Shown here: one piece after another, positions 16,131 through 24,443 of the stretch
How positions within the stretch are numbered: the stretch's first letter is position 1
Layout of the letters: every line of letters begins with the position of its first letter
Source of the DNA: Microbispora hainanensis
GTDB lineage: Bacteria; Actinomycetota; Actinomycetes; Streptosporangiales; Streptosporangiaceae
Direction of reading: 5' to 3'
DNA: 64,000 bases
Assembly: GCF_006874475.1 (NCBI RefSeq)
Contig: NZ_VIRM01000006.1
Location: 124,001-188,000, forward strand
Position numbers and translations under genes: made by a program
The notes under the pieces: model-generated
What the model was told of the DNA's origin: nothing
Seen by the model: the letters and a program-made list of their open reading frames with translations, nothing else
Databases searched by the model: none

Positions 16131-16227
16131 AGACGTCCCGGAGCGGATGCGCCCGCGCTCCGTGCGCAAGTGACCTCCGTCACATCGGGTGATGTCACGT
16201 CTGAGCGATCGGCGGTGTCCTGAGGGC

Positions 16228-16725
16228 ATGACCGAACACAAAACGCTCCACAAGGTCGTGGTCATCGGTGGCGGTTACGCCGGAACGCTGGCGGCCAACC
16301 GCCTGCGGGCGCGCGATGACGTCGTCGTCACCCTGGTCAACCCCCGCCCGGAGTTCGTGGAACGCATCCGGCTGCACCAGTACGTGGCCCGCACCGGCGA
16401 CGCCACGATCGACTACGGCACGCTGCTCGGCGAGGGTGTCCACTTGGTCGTCGACAAGGTCACGCGCGTCGACACCGCCGCGCGCAGGGTGGTCAGCCTC
16501 GGCCGGCGCGCGGGGATCCGGCAGCTGGCCCGCAAGGACGACACCGCGGTGAACGTCTTCATCGGCGGCCGCATGGGCGCGGTGATCAAGGAGGTGACCT
16601 GCAAGTTCGTGGTGGCCAAGCGGATCCGCCTCGAGGCGCGCAGGCCGGGTTCCATGACCTGGCCCACGGGCGGCCCGCGTCTTGAGCGGCCGGCCTCCGC
16701 CGCGCGGGTGGTCATCTCCCCGTGA
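16228..16725 (+). pseudogene. Internally deleted NADH dehydrogenase-like FAD oxidoreductase, partner of ECF41
   Basis: The frame is open (165 aa) but joins two distant parts of a roughly 400-aa pyridine nucleotide-disulphide oxidoreductase. The N-terminal FAD Rossmann motif 'VVIGGGYAGTLAANRL' and 'EFVERIRLHQYVAR' (to about residue 90) run directly into 'SLGRRAGIRQLARKDDT...GGRMGAVIKE...EARRPGSMTWP', which in complete homologues lies near the C-terminus. The NAD-binding domain and most of the FAD domain are missing, so catalysis is very unlikely. The 4-bp overlap with the sigma factor gene is kept, so it may now serve only translational coupling. In intact systems such an oxidoreductase is the usual ECF41 neighbour. 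Confidence 0.85.
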
Positions 16726-17612
16726 GCACCGACGAGCATGCCGAGCGGTTCATCCTGTTGCGGCCGCTGCTGTTCACGATCGTCTACGAGATCCTCGGCT
16801 CGGTGACCGAAGCCGACGACGCGCTGCAGAACAGCTATCTGCGGTGGGCAGAAGTGGACCTCGCGACGGTGCGGGACACCAAGTCCTATCTGGCACAGCT
16901 GGTGACCCGGCAGGCGCTCAACGCCGTGCGGACGAGCGCGCGCCGTCGCGAGGACTACATCGGCTCGTGGTTGCCCGAGCCGCTGCTGCTCGACGAGAAC
17001 GACGCGTCGAGCGATGTGCTGCTCGCCGAGTCGGTGTCGATGGCGATGCTCGTGCTGCTCGAAACACTCACCCCCGATGAGCGTGCGGTGTTCGTGCTGC
17101 GCGAGGTGTTCGGCTTCGACTACCACGACATCGCCACAGCGGTGGGCAAATCCGCGGCGACGGTGCGCCAGGTGGCGCACCGCGCCCGCGAGCACGTACG
17201 GGCCCGGCGTAAGCGCTTCGAGCCCGCCGACGCCGCCACGACCGCGCGGATCACCGAGCGGTTCATGACCGCGGCGTCCACCGGCGACCTGGAGGGGCTG
17301 CTGTCGCTCCTCGCGCCCGACGTCACCTGGACCGCCGACAGCGGCGGCAAGACCACCGCGGTGCGCCGGCCGGTGGTGGGCGCGGAGAAGGTGGCCGCGG
17401 TCCTCATGAACCTGTTCCGCCAGGAGCGGCTGGCGGGGCTGCGGATCGAGAGGGTCAACTGCAACAACACCCCTGCGATGGTCCTCGGCGGCGAGCGCCT
17501 GGAAGGCGTGTTCCTGATCGAGATCGCCGATGAGAAGATCACCAACTTCTACGCCGTCCGCAACCCGGACAAGCTTCTCGCGGTGGCGGCCCCGCGCCGG
17601 ATCAGCCGCTAG
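16722..17612 (+). CDS. ECF41-group sigma factor with C-terminal SnoaL-like domain (SigJ type)
   Basis: 296-aa extracytoplasmic-function sigma factor. Sigma2 domain at about residues 8-75, the ECF41 signature 'WLPEP' in the linker (83-87), and sigma4 with helix-turn-helix 'FDYHDIATAVGKSAATVRQVAHRAREH' (about 133-160). A C-terminal SnoaL/NTF2-like extension follows (about 175-290), ending with the 'NPDKL' motif that in ECF41 proteins modulates activity in place of an anti-sigma factor. GTG at 16722 overlaps the upstream stop. ECF41 genes normally pair with a carboxymuconolactone decarboxylase, oxidoreductase or epimerase; here that partner is the deleted flavoprotein. Confidence 0.93.
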   Translation: MSTDEHAERFILLRPLLFTIVYEILGSVTEADDALQNSYLRWAEVDLATVRDTKSYLAQLVTRQALNAVRTSARRREDYIGSWLPEPLLLDENDASSDVLLAESVSMAMLVLLETLTPDERAVFVLREVFGFDYHDIATAVGKSAATVRQVAHRAREHVRARRKRFEPADAATTARITERFMTAASTGDLEGLLSLLAPDVTWTADSGGKTTAVRRPVVGAEKVAAVLMNLFRQERLAGLRIERVNCNNTPAMVLGGERLEGVFLIEIADEKITNFYAVRNPDKLLAVAAPRRISR

Positions 17613-17634
17613 GAGCAGGCGGCAACGCGACCCG

Positions 17635-17697
17635 GTGACCCTGGAGACCCTCCGCACGGCCTTGGCCAAGATCGCTGGGACGGATTTCGGAATGCGA
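17635..17697 (+). pseudogene. Short remnant of a FAD-dependent monooxygenase
   Basis: Directly after the sigma factor, the plus frame reads 'VTLETLRTALAKIAGTDFG', which closely resembles the segment preceding the SRF/GDAAH region of PheA/TfdB-type flavoprotein hydroxylases ('..LR.AL..IAGTDFG..'). The similarity stops within about 20 residues and no further flavoprotein motifs follow. I read it as a fossil fragment; it is too short to be sure. Confidence 0.4.
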
Positions 17698-17713
17698 CTC
17701 GCCACGCTGGCCA

Positions 17714-17735
17714 CCCGGGCCGGTCCGGGCCCGGG
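17714..17735. terminator. Hairpin terminator between sigma factor and sugar ABC operon
   Basis: CCCGGGCC-N6-GGCCCGGG, perfect 8-bp stem, 4 bp beyond the end of the MalG-type gene on the minus strand. Confidence 0.65.
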
Positions 17736-17738
17736 ACG

Positions 17739-18584
17739 TCAGCCCTTCTCCGCGCCCTCGTTGGCCCCGCGTACGAAGTAGCGCTGGAACACCACGAAGA
17801 TGACCGCCACCGGGATGGTGGCGAGCACGGCGGCGCCGAGCTTGAGCGGATACTGCGTGCCCTTGCCGAGCGAGCCGCTGACCAGGTCGGCGATGCCGCG
17901 CGGCAGCGTGAACAGCTCCGGGCTCTGCACCGCCACGAGGGTGTGCGCGAACTCGTTCCAGCTCCCCTGGAAGGAGATGATCGTGAGGGTGATCAGGGCC
18001 GGTCGAGCCATCGGGAGCACCACCGACCAGAACGTCCGCCACACCCCCGCGCCGTCGATGCGCGCGGCCTCCTCCACGCTCACCGGGACCGATTCGAAGA
18101 ACTGCTTCATGATGAAGACGCCCGCGGCGTCCACGATCAGGGGCAGCACCAGCGCCGTGTAGCTGTCGTACAGGCCGAACTGGTTGAGCACCAGGAACTT
18201 CGGCACGAACAACACCACGGGCGGCACGGCCATGACCCCGATGACGGCGGAGAACAGCGCCTTTCGGCCGCGGAAGCGGATACGCGCCAGCGCGTACCCC
18301 GCCATCGAGCACAGCAGCACCCGCCCCGCGGTGACCAGGATCGTCACCAGCACCGAGTTGCCCAGCCAGAGCGGCAGGTCGGTGTTGAGGAAGACCTTCT
18401 CGTAACCGCTGGTGGAGAAGGGGTGGGGGACGGGCGACAGCGCGTCGGCGGCGGCGTCGGGCTCGGTCTTGAACGAGTTCGCGACCTGGATCACGAACGG
18501 ATAGAGGAAGACCAGCGCGAAGAAGACCAGCACGAAGTAGCCCGCGAAGGTGGACGCGAGCGAGCGGGAGTCCCGGCGTTTCAC
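17739..18584 (-). CDS. Sugar ABC transporter permease, MalG type
   Basis: 281-aa inner-membrane permease with six predicted helices and the EAA loop 'VEEAARIDGAGVWRTF'. It forms the channel with the MalF-type protein encoded 2 bp upstream. The GTG at 18584 is preferred to the GTG at 18590 because GAGGAGG then has 8-base spacing. Last gene of the LacI/binding-protein/permease operon (22103 to 17739). No ATPase gene is present, so a shared MsiK-like ATPase is expected from elsewhere. Confidence 0.94.
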   Translation of the reverse strand: MKRRDSRSLASTFAGYFVLVFFALVFLYPFVIQVANSFKTEPDAAADALSPVPHPFSTSGYEKVFLNTDLPLWLGNSVLVTILVTAGRVLLCSMAGYALARIRFRGRKALFSAVIGVMAVPPVVLFVPKFLVLNQFGLYDSYTALVLPLIVDAAGVFIMKQFFESVPVSVEEAARIDGAGVWRTFWSVVLPMARPALITLTIISFQGSWNEFAHTLVAVQSPELFTLPRGIADLVSGSLGKGTQYPLKLGAAVLATIPVAVIFVVFQRYFVRGANEGAEKG

Positions 18585-18586
18585 GG

Positions 18587-19702
18587 TCACGACCTCCTCG
18601 TACGGCGGGCGGGGTCGCGGTCGCGCATGATCCACCGCTGGAGCAGCGCGAGCACGACGATGATGGCGAACAGCACGAACGAGATGGCCGTCCCGGAGCC
18701 GTACTCGAAGCTGCGGAAGGCCGTCTGGTAGGACAGGAAGGCCGGGGTGAGCGTGGTCTTGGCCGGGTTGCCCTGGCTCATCACGTAGACCTGGTCGAAG
18801 ACCTGCCAGGTGGCGATGAGGCCGAGCGTCAGCACCAGGAACAGCGTGGGCTTCAGCAGCGGGAGCGTGATGTGCCGGAACCGCTGCCGGCGCCCGGCGC
18901 CGTCGAGCATGCCGGCCTCCTCCAGCGTGACCGGGATGTCCTGGAGCGCGGCCAGGAACATCAACATGAACGTTCCAGAGGTCGTCCAGACGACCAGCAT
19001 GATGATCGTGCACATCGCCACGCTGGGCCCGGACAGCCACTCCCACCACGAGAGCCCGAACGGCCCGCCGTCCGTCAGCGCCGCCGGCGGATTGTCGGGG
19101 TCGGCCAGGCCGAGCCCGCCGAGCAGCAGGTGGAGCACGCCCCGCGAGTCGGAGAACCACTGCGGGCCGTCGATCCCGAACACCTTCAGCAGGCTGGTCA
19201 CCGCGCCGGAGTTGGCGAAGATGAACAGGAACACCACGCTGATCGCCACCGAGCTGGTGACCGAGGGGAAGAAGAACGCGGCGCGGAAGAACGTCTTCCC
19301 CTTCAGCATCCTGCTGTTCACGATCAGGGCGAGGCCCAGCGCCAGCACCGTCTGGGCCGGCACGACGATCGCGACGTAGTAGAAGTTGTTGCGGATGCTG
19401 GTCATGAAGTCCTGGCGGGCCAGGCCGTCCTCGGTGAACAGCCGCGTGTAGTTCTCCGTCCCGACGAACGGCACGCCCGGGCGGAACGGGCTGCCCTGGC
19501 CGTTCCAGTCGGTCAGGCTGACCCACATCGCCATCAGGATCGGCAGCAGCAGGAACAGGCCCAGGATCACCACCACCGGCGCCACGAACAGCCAGCCCGC
19601 GATATTCTCCCGCACGGCCGCGCTCAGCCGGGGCCCGGGCCGCGGGGCCCGTGGGGCCGCGGGCGCGGGGGCGGGTGCGGTGTCGGCCACGGTGTCGGCC
19701 AA
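18587..19702 (-). CDS. Sugar ABC transporter permease, MalF type (TTG start)
   Basis: 371-aa permease with an Ala/Pro-rich cytoplasmic N-terminus (1-30), about six to seven helices, an enlarged periplasmic loop (about 150-230), and the EAA loop 'LEEAGMLDGAGRRQRF'. The start appears to be TTG at 19702: AAGGAG lies 6 bases upstream, while the first GTG (19690) is 18 bases away. A TTG start may set a lower translation level relative to the binding protein. It shares an operon with the flanking genes. Confidence 0.92.
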   Translation of the reverse strand: MADTVADTAPAPAPAAPRAPRPGPRLSAAVRENIAGWLFVAPVVVILGLFLLLPILMAMWVSLTDWNGQGSPFRPGVPFVGTENYTRLFTEDGLARQDFMTSIRNNFYYVAIVVPAQTVLALGLALIVNSRMLKGKTFFRAAFFFPSVTSSVAISVVFLFIFANSGAVTSLLKVFGIDGPQWFSDSRGVLHLLLGGLGLADPDNPPAALTDGGPFGLSWWEWLSGPSVAMCTIIMLVVWTTSGTFMLMFLAALQDIPVTLEEAGMLDGAGRRQRFRHITLPLLKPTLFLVLTLGLIATWQVFDQVYVMSQGNPAKTTLTPAFLSYQTAFRSFEYGSGTAISFVLFAIIVVLALLQRWIMRDRDPARRTRRS

Positions 19703-19765
19703 CGGTCACTCCTTCCGGTCGGCGGGGCCCCGGCCGTGACCGGCCGGGGCCCGCACCGGCTCGCG

Positions 19766-21013
19766 TCAGCCGAGGGCGGCCTGGGTGTTCTTCTGCACGC
19801 GCTCCAGCAGCGCCTTCGGGTCACTGGAGGTGAGCTTCTGGATGCCGGTGTCGAAGTCGGCCAGGACGCTGTCCATCTTCGGCGCGTTGACCGGGCCCTG
19901 GGCGTAGTCGGCGCCGTTCACGAACGGGGCGTCGGCGGGGAACTCCTTGGTGTAGGCGTCCTTCGCCGACTGCCGCGAGGGCATGACGCCGAAGGCCCGG
20001 GCGAAGGCCATCTGCTGGTCGACGGTGGTCATCGCCTCGACGAAGTCGATCGCCTGCTGCTTGAACCTGCTCTTCGCGGAGACGCCCCAGCAGTTGGTGA
20101 ACGACAGCGTGCCCTTGCCCTTGGGACCGGCCGGAAGCTCGTGCACGCTGTACTTCACGTCGGGGAAGTCGGCCTTCAGCGCGCCCTTGATCCAGTTGCC
20201 CTCGATGGTCATCGCGGCCTTCCCCTTGCCGAACGCCTCGCCGCCCCAGCCCGCGTCGAGCCGGCTCGGGAACTGGGCGAGCTTGTCCTTGAGCAGCGAC
20301 TGGACGTACTGCAGGGCCGTGAGGTTCTCGGGGCTGTCGGCCGTCGCCTGCTTGCCGTCGGGGCTGGTGATCCAGCCGCCCGCCTGCACCATGAACGCGC
20401 CGACGCGGTCGCGGGTGTCGGCGATCGCGAGCGGCGTGACGCCCTTGGCCTTGAGCTTCTCGCTCACCTCCCTGAGCTGGTCCCAGGTCGTCGGCACGTC
20501 GCCCTCGCCCAGCCCGGCCTTGGCCCACATGTCGTCGTTGATCACCAGGGCGAGGGTGGAGAAGTCCTTCGGCGCGCAGTAGAACGTGCCGTCGTAGGTG
20601 AACGTGGTGCGCAGGCTCGGGTAGAAGTCCGACGCCCCGGTCAGCTTGTCGGCGTACGGCTCCAGCGCGCCCACGCTGGCGTAGTCGGCGAACCGGGAGG
20701 CGTCCACGTAGAACACGTCGGGCGGGTTGTCGCCCGCGAACGCCTGGCCGAGCTGCTGGGCGAGGTCCTGCGCCGGGGTCACGGTCGCCGTCGAGCCCGA
20801 CTTCTGCGCCCAGGCCGCGGCGGCGTCCTTCACCGCGGTGGTCTCCGCGTCGCCGGAAGACCCGATAAGGATCTGCAGCTCGGCCGGGCCGGCGCTCTGC
20901 CGGGCGGGAGCGGCCGCCTTGTCGTCGTCGAAACCGCTGCCGCAGGCGGCCGTGGCGAGGAGAGCGGCGCAGGCGGCGCCGAGCACCGCCGTACGTACGG
21001 TTCTGTTCTTCAT
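19766..21013 (-). CDS. Extracellular sugar-binding lipoprotein of ABC importer
   Basis: 415-aa solute-binding protein, carbohydrate cluster 1 type. Lipoprotein signal peptide with the lipidated cysteine at residue 24 ('LLATAACGSG'), so it is anchored outside the membrane. Typical features include 'DVFYVDASRFADYASVGALEPYADKL' and 'AAMTIEGNWIKG'. The ATG at 21013 has GGGAA upstream. It captures the sugar for the two permeases that follow. The regulated glycosidase across the divergent promoter suggests an alpha-glucan or similar oligosaccharide, which is inferred. Confidence 0.94.
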   Translation of the reverse strand: MKNRTVRTAVLGAACAALLATAACGSGFDDDKAAAPARQSAGPAELQILIGSSGDAETTAVKDAAAAWAQKSGSTATVTPAQDLAQQLGQAFAGDNPPDVFYVDASRFADYASVGALEPYADKLTGASDFYPSLRTTFTYDGTFYCAPKDFSTLALVINDDMWAKAGLGEGDVPTTWDQLREVSEKLKAKGVTPLAIADTRDRVGAFMVQAGGWITSPDGKQATADSPENLTALQYVQSLLKDKLAQFPSRLDAGWGGEAFGKGKAAMTIEGNWIKGALKADFPDVKYSVHELPAGPKGKGTLSFTNCWGVSAKSRFKQQAIDFVEAMTTVDQQMAFARAFGVMPSRQSAKDAYTKEFPADAPFVNGADYAQGPVNAPKMDSVLADFDTGIQKLTSSDPKALLERVQKNTQAALG

Positions 21014-21053
21014 GAAGGTTCCCGATCTTCGTTGAGGGGGATGACGCGCCGGT

Positions 21054-22103
21054 TCACGCCGACTGGCGGACGACCAGCGAGGGTTCGAGCAGCACGTTCG
21101 CCGGCGGTTCGCCGGGCTTCGCCTGGCCGTCGAGGAGTGTGGTGAGCAGCGCCACGCAGTGCGCGGCGGCCTGCGCCAGCGGCTGGCTCAGGCTGGTCAG
21201 GCCGACCGCCTTGGCCACCGGCGTGTCGTCGAAGCCGATCACCGCGACCGGCCGTTCCGCCGCCCCGCCGCCGGGTCCTCTGCCGGGCTGCCAGGCGAGG
21301 CCGGGGGAGCGGGCGGCGTGCAGCGCGCCGAGCGCGAGCGAGTCGCTGGCGCAGACGAGCGCGGTCACCCCGAGATCCGACCGCAGCAGGTCGTAGGCGG
21401 CCTTCTCGCCGTCGGCGACCTCGTCGCTGGTGGCCCGGCTCAGGCCGGTGGGGTCCACGCCCGCCGCGGTGAGCGTGCGCGCCCAGCCCTCGCGGCGGTC
21501 GTCGCCGACCCCCGAGCCGGGCGGCCAGCCGAGGAAGCCGATCGCGCGGTGGCCCGCGTCGAGCAGGTGCCGGGTGGCGGCGGCCGTGCCGGCCGCGCCG
21601 TCCACGTCCACCCACAGGTGCTTCGGGGAGTCCGAGCTCCAGGGGCGGCCGAATGTGACGAACGGCACCTTTTGGTCCAGCAGCCAGGCCGTACGCAGGT
21701 CGCCGTGGTGGGTGCTGGTCAGCACGAACGCGTCCGGCTCGTACGCGCCGAGCAGGTCCTCGAACGTGTCGACCTCGGCCCGATCGTCGTCGGCCGTGTA
21801 GAGCAGCACCCGGTAGCCGGACCGCGCCGCCGACTCGGTCAGGCCGTGCAGGAAGCGGTCGAGGACCGAGCCGTTGATGCCGTCGCGGTCGGGCTCGATG
21901 CGGATGGCGATCAGCCGGGACCGGCCGGTGCGCATCTGGCGGGCGGCCTGGTTGACCCGGTAGCCCAGCTCCTCAACCGCACGCAGCACCCGCTGCCTGG
22001 TCTCCTCGCGGACGACGCCGGGGCTGTTCAGGGCGTTCGAGACCGTCTGGCGTGATACGCCGGCGCGCCGGGCCACGTCGGCGATTGTCACCTTTTCGGC
22101 CAT
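21054..22103 (-). CDS. LacI family transcriptional regulator
   Basis: 349-aa LacI-type repressor. DNA-binding head 'VTIADVARRAGVSRQTVSNALNSPGVV' (about 5-31) with hinge helix 'VNQAARQMR', then a periplasmic-binding-protein-like sugar domain. The ATG at 22103 is the only well-placed start. First gene of the sugar transport operon and divergent from the glycosidase at 22252; the 12-bp palindrome at 22123-22134 lies between, so it probably represses both directions until the sugar is bound. Confidence 0.94.
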   Translation of the reverse strand: MAEKVTIADVARRAGVSRQTVSNALNSPGVVREETRQRVLRAVEELGYRVNQAARQMRTGRSRLIAIRIEPDRDGINGSVLDRFLHGLTESAARSGYRVLLYTADDDRAEVDTFEDLLGAYEPDAFVLTSTHHGDLRTAWLLDQKVPFVTFGRPWSSDSPKHLWVDVDGAAGTAAATRHLLDAGHRAIGFLGWPPGSGVGDDRREGWARTLTAAGVDPTGLSRATSDEVADGEKAAYDLLRSDLGVTALVCASDSLALGALHAARSPGLAWQPGRGPGGGAAERPVAVIGFDDTPVAKAVGLTSLSQPLAQAAAHCVALLTTLLDGQAKPGEPPANVLLEPSLVVRQSA

Positions 22104-22122
22104 GATCCGCCCTTCTAGGGGT

Positions 22123-22134
22123 TTGAACGTTCAA
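22123..22134. promoter_or_regulatory. LacI-type operator palindrome
   Basis: TTGAACGTTCAA, a 12-bp perfect palindrome with the central CG typical of LacI/GalR operators, 20 bp upstream of the LacI start and between the divergent operons. Confidence 0.78.
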
Positions 22135-22251
22135 GGAGGCGTACGGCATGATTAGATCGATCAAAATAAACTGAATGTTTCGCAATGTGCACCCCCGGCG
22201 ACCACATGTCAAGGTCAAGGCCGGGACGATTCGATTCAGGAGGGCCCTTCG

Positions 22252-24387
22252 GTGCTCGTCGGAACCACGCCCGGTCCGGGCGGCGCGTTCGCCGCCGGTG
22301 CGGCGTACCGCCTGCAACCGCCGCTACACGAGCTGGTCGGCACCGTCATGGCGCCGACCGGAGCGCTGAGCGGCGCTGACGGCCAGATCCGCCCCTTCGG
22401 CGTCCAGGGGCTCTTCCACGCCGACCATCGGGCGCTGTCACAGGCGACGCTGCTCGTCAACGGCCACGAGCCCGAGGCCATCGGCCACGTCCACGAGGAG
22501 GCCGGGCGCACCCGGTTCGTCTCGCTCGCCCGCTGGCTCGGCGACCCCCAGCCCGACCCCACGGTGCGGCTCGAACGCGTCCGTGAGGTCGGCGCGCGCG
22601 GCATGAGCGAGCGCGTGGAGATCACCTCCACCGCCACGGTGACCGTGGTCGCGTCGGTCACCGTCGAGCTGGGCTGCGACTTCGCGCCGATCGAGGTGGT
22701 CAAGTCGGGCGGCGAGATCGTCCCCGCCGAACCCGACGGCCCGGACCCGGCTCGTACGGACGGCGCGGGCCGCGGCGGCCTGTCGTGGCGGAGCGGGGGC
22801 ATCCGGGTCACGGCCGCGGGTGAGGACGCCCGCGCGGAGACCGGCGGCGGCGCCCGGCTGCGCTGGGAGCTGAGCCTGCCCCCAGGCGGGACGGCGACGC
22901 TGCGCTGGGAGGCCGTCGTGGACGACCCCGCCGCCGTCGTCGTGACGCCGGCCAGGACGCTGGAGTGGAGCAGGCCCGAGGTCACCGCCGCCGACCGGCG
23001 GCTGACCCGGCTGCTGCACCAGTCGCTGGAGGACCTGCGGTCGCTGCGGCTGGCGGAGATCGGCGCCCCCGAGGACACCTTCCTCGGTGCGGGGGTGCCG
23101 TGGTTCCTCACGCTCTTCGGGCGCGACAGCCTGTGGGCCGCCCGGATGCTGCTGCCGCTCGGCACCGACCTCGCCGCCGGCACGCTGCGGGTGCTCGCCC
23201 GCCGGCAGGGCACGCGGGTGGATCCGGCCTCGGGCGAGGCACCGGGCAAGATCATGCACGAGCTGCGACGGCGCGAGTTCACCGTCGAGGGCAACGGCCT
23301 GCGGCTGCCCGCGGCCTACTACGGCACGATCGACGCCACCCCCCTGTGGATCAGCCTCCTGCACGACGCCTGGCGGTGGGGGATGCCCGAGCGCGAGGTG
23401 GCGGCGCTGCTGCCGCACATGGAGGCCGCGCTCGGCTGGCTCGCGGACTTCGCCGACCCCGACGGCGACGGGTTCGTGGAATACATCGACACCTCCGAGC
23501 GCGGCCTGGCCAACCAGGGCTGGAAGGACTCCGGCGACTCCATCCGGTTTCGCGACGGGAGCCAGGCCAAGCCGCCGATCGCGCTCGTCGAGGTGCAGGG
23601 CTACGCGTACGAGGCGGCGAGGAACGCGGCGTCGCTGCTGGAGGCGTTCGGCCGTCCCGGCGCCGAGCGGTGGAACGCGCACGCCGACGCGCTGTCGGAG
23701 CGGTTCCGCGCCCAGTTTTGGGTTGACGGCCCGAACGGGCGCTTCCCCGCGCTCGCGCTCGACATCGACAAGCGGCCGGTGGACGCGCTGACCAGCAACA
23801 TCGGCCACCTCCTCGGCACCGGCCTGCTGTCGGAGGCGGAGTCGGCCCAGGTCGCGGACCTGCTGGCCGCCCCGGCGATGAGCGGCGGCTACGGGCTGCG
23901 CACGATGTCGTCCGGCGACGGCGGCTTCAGCCCGCTGTCCTACCACTGCGGCTCGATCTGGGCGCACGACACCGCGATCGTGCTCGGCGGCCTGGCCAGG
24001 GCCGGGTTCGCCGCGCAGGCGGCCGGGCTCGCCGAAGGGCTGCTCGCCGCCGGAGAGGCGTTCGGCTACCGGCTGCCCGAGCTGTACTCCGGGGACGGCG
24101 CCGGCCCGCACCCGGCCTTGGGCAGGCCCATGCCCTACCCGGCGGCCTGCCGTCCCCAGGCGTGGTCGGCCGCCGCGGCGGTGGCGATCGCGCACGCGGC
24201 GCTGGGCCTCTATCCCGACGTGCCGGCCGGGCGGGTGCTGCTGCGGCCCATGGCCGGGGCGCCCCTCGGCGCGGTGTCGGCCCGGGGGCTGCGGGTGGCG
24301 GGCGCGGAGGTGAGCGTCGCCGTGGACGCGGCCGGGCGCGCCACCGTCACCGGCCTGCCGCCGGGCCTGAACCTCGACGTACGGTGA
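22252..24387 (+). CDS. Glycogen-debranching-type glycosidase (GDE N-terminal domain plus (alpha/alpha)6 barrel)
   Basis: 711-aa cytoplasmic protein of the 'glycogen debranching N-terminal domain' family. A beta-rich N-terminal domain (about 20-230) is followed by a helical toroid (about 260-640, 'GVPWFLTLFGRDSLWAARML', 'WKDSGDSI', 'GYGLRTMSSGDGGFSPLSYHCGSIWAHDTA') as in amylo-alpha-1,6-glucosidases and trehalase-like enzymes, and a short C-terminal beta piece. GTG at 22252 with AGGAGG at 22238-22243. Divergent from the LacI-controlled importer, so it likely processes the imported oligosaccharide. The exact linkage is unknown. Confidence 0.85.
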   Translation: MLVGTTPGPGGAFAAGAAYRLQPPLHELVGTVMAPTGALSGADGQIRPFGVQGLFHADHRALSQATLLVNGHEPEAIGHVHEEAGRTRFVSLARWLGDPQPDPTVRLERVREVGARGMSERVEITSTATVTVVASVTVELGCDFAPIEVVKSGGEIVPAEPDGPDPARTDGAGRGGLSWRSGGIRVTAAGEDARAETGGGARLRWELSLPPGGTATLRWEAVVDDPAAVVVTPARTLEWSRPEVTAADRRLTRLLHQSLEDLRSLRLAEIGAPEDTFLGAGVPWFLTLFGRDSLWAARMLLPLGTDLAAGTLRVLARRQGTRVDPASGEAPGKIMHELRRREFTVEGNGLRLPAAYYGTIDATPLWISLLHDAWRWGMPEREVAALLPHMEAALGWLADFADPDGDGFVEYIDTSERGLANQGWKDSGDSIRFRDGSQAKPPIALVEVQGYAYEAARNAASLLEAFGRPGAERWNAHADALSERFRAQFWVDGPNGRFPALALDIDKRPVDALTSNIGHLLGTGLLSEAESAQVADLLAAPAMSGGYGLRTMSSGDGGFSPLSYHCGSIWAHDTAIVLGGLARAGFAAQAAGLAEGLLAAGEAFGYRLPELYSGDGAGPHPALGRPMPYPAACRPQAWSAAAAVAIAHAALGLYPDVPAGRVLLRPMAGAPLGAVSARGLRVAGAEVSVAVDAAGRATVTGLPPGLNLDVR

Positions 24388-24413
24388 CGGCCCGGCCACG
24401 ACTCCTGGCATGA

Positions 24414-24429
24414 TCGAATACATGTTTGA
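24414..24429 (+). promoter_or_regulatory. LexA SOS box in front of the AlkB gene
   Basis: TCGAATACATGTTTGA matches the actinobacterial/Bacillus-type SOS box TCGAAC-N4-GTTCGA at 10 of 12 fixed positions. It lies 14 bp before the AlkB start, with a TATGCT -10-like element at 24431-24436, so LexA would cover the promoter. The position in front of a DNA-repair gene supports function. Confidence 0.75.
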
Positions 24430-24443
24430 ATATGCTGGTAGCC

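Noticed and set aside
18872-21145. Long plus-strand open frame across the ABC transporter operon (similarly 1258-2961 minus and 35220-37031 minus)
   Set aside because: Opposite-strand shadow frames of GC-rich genes; His/Gly/Arg-rich translation without domain features.
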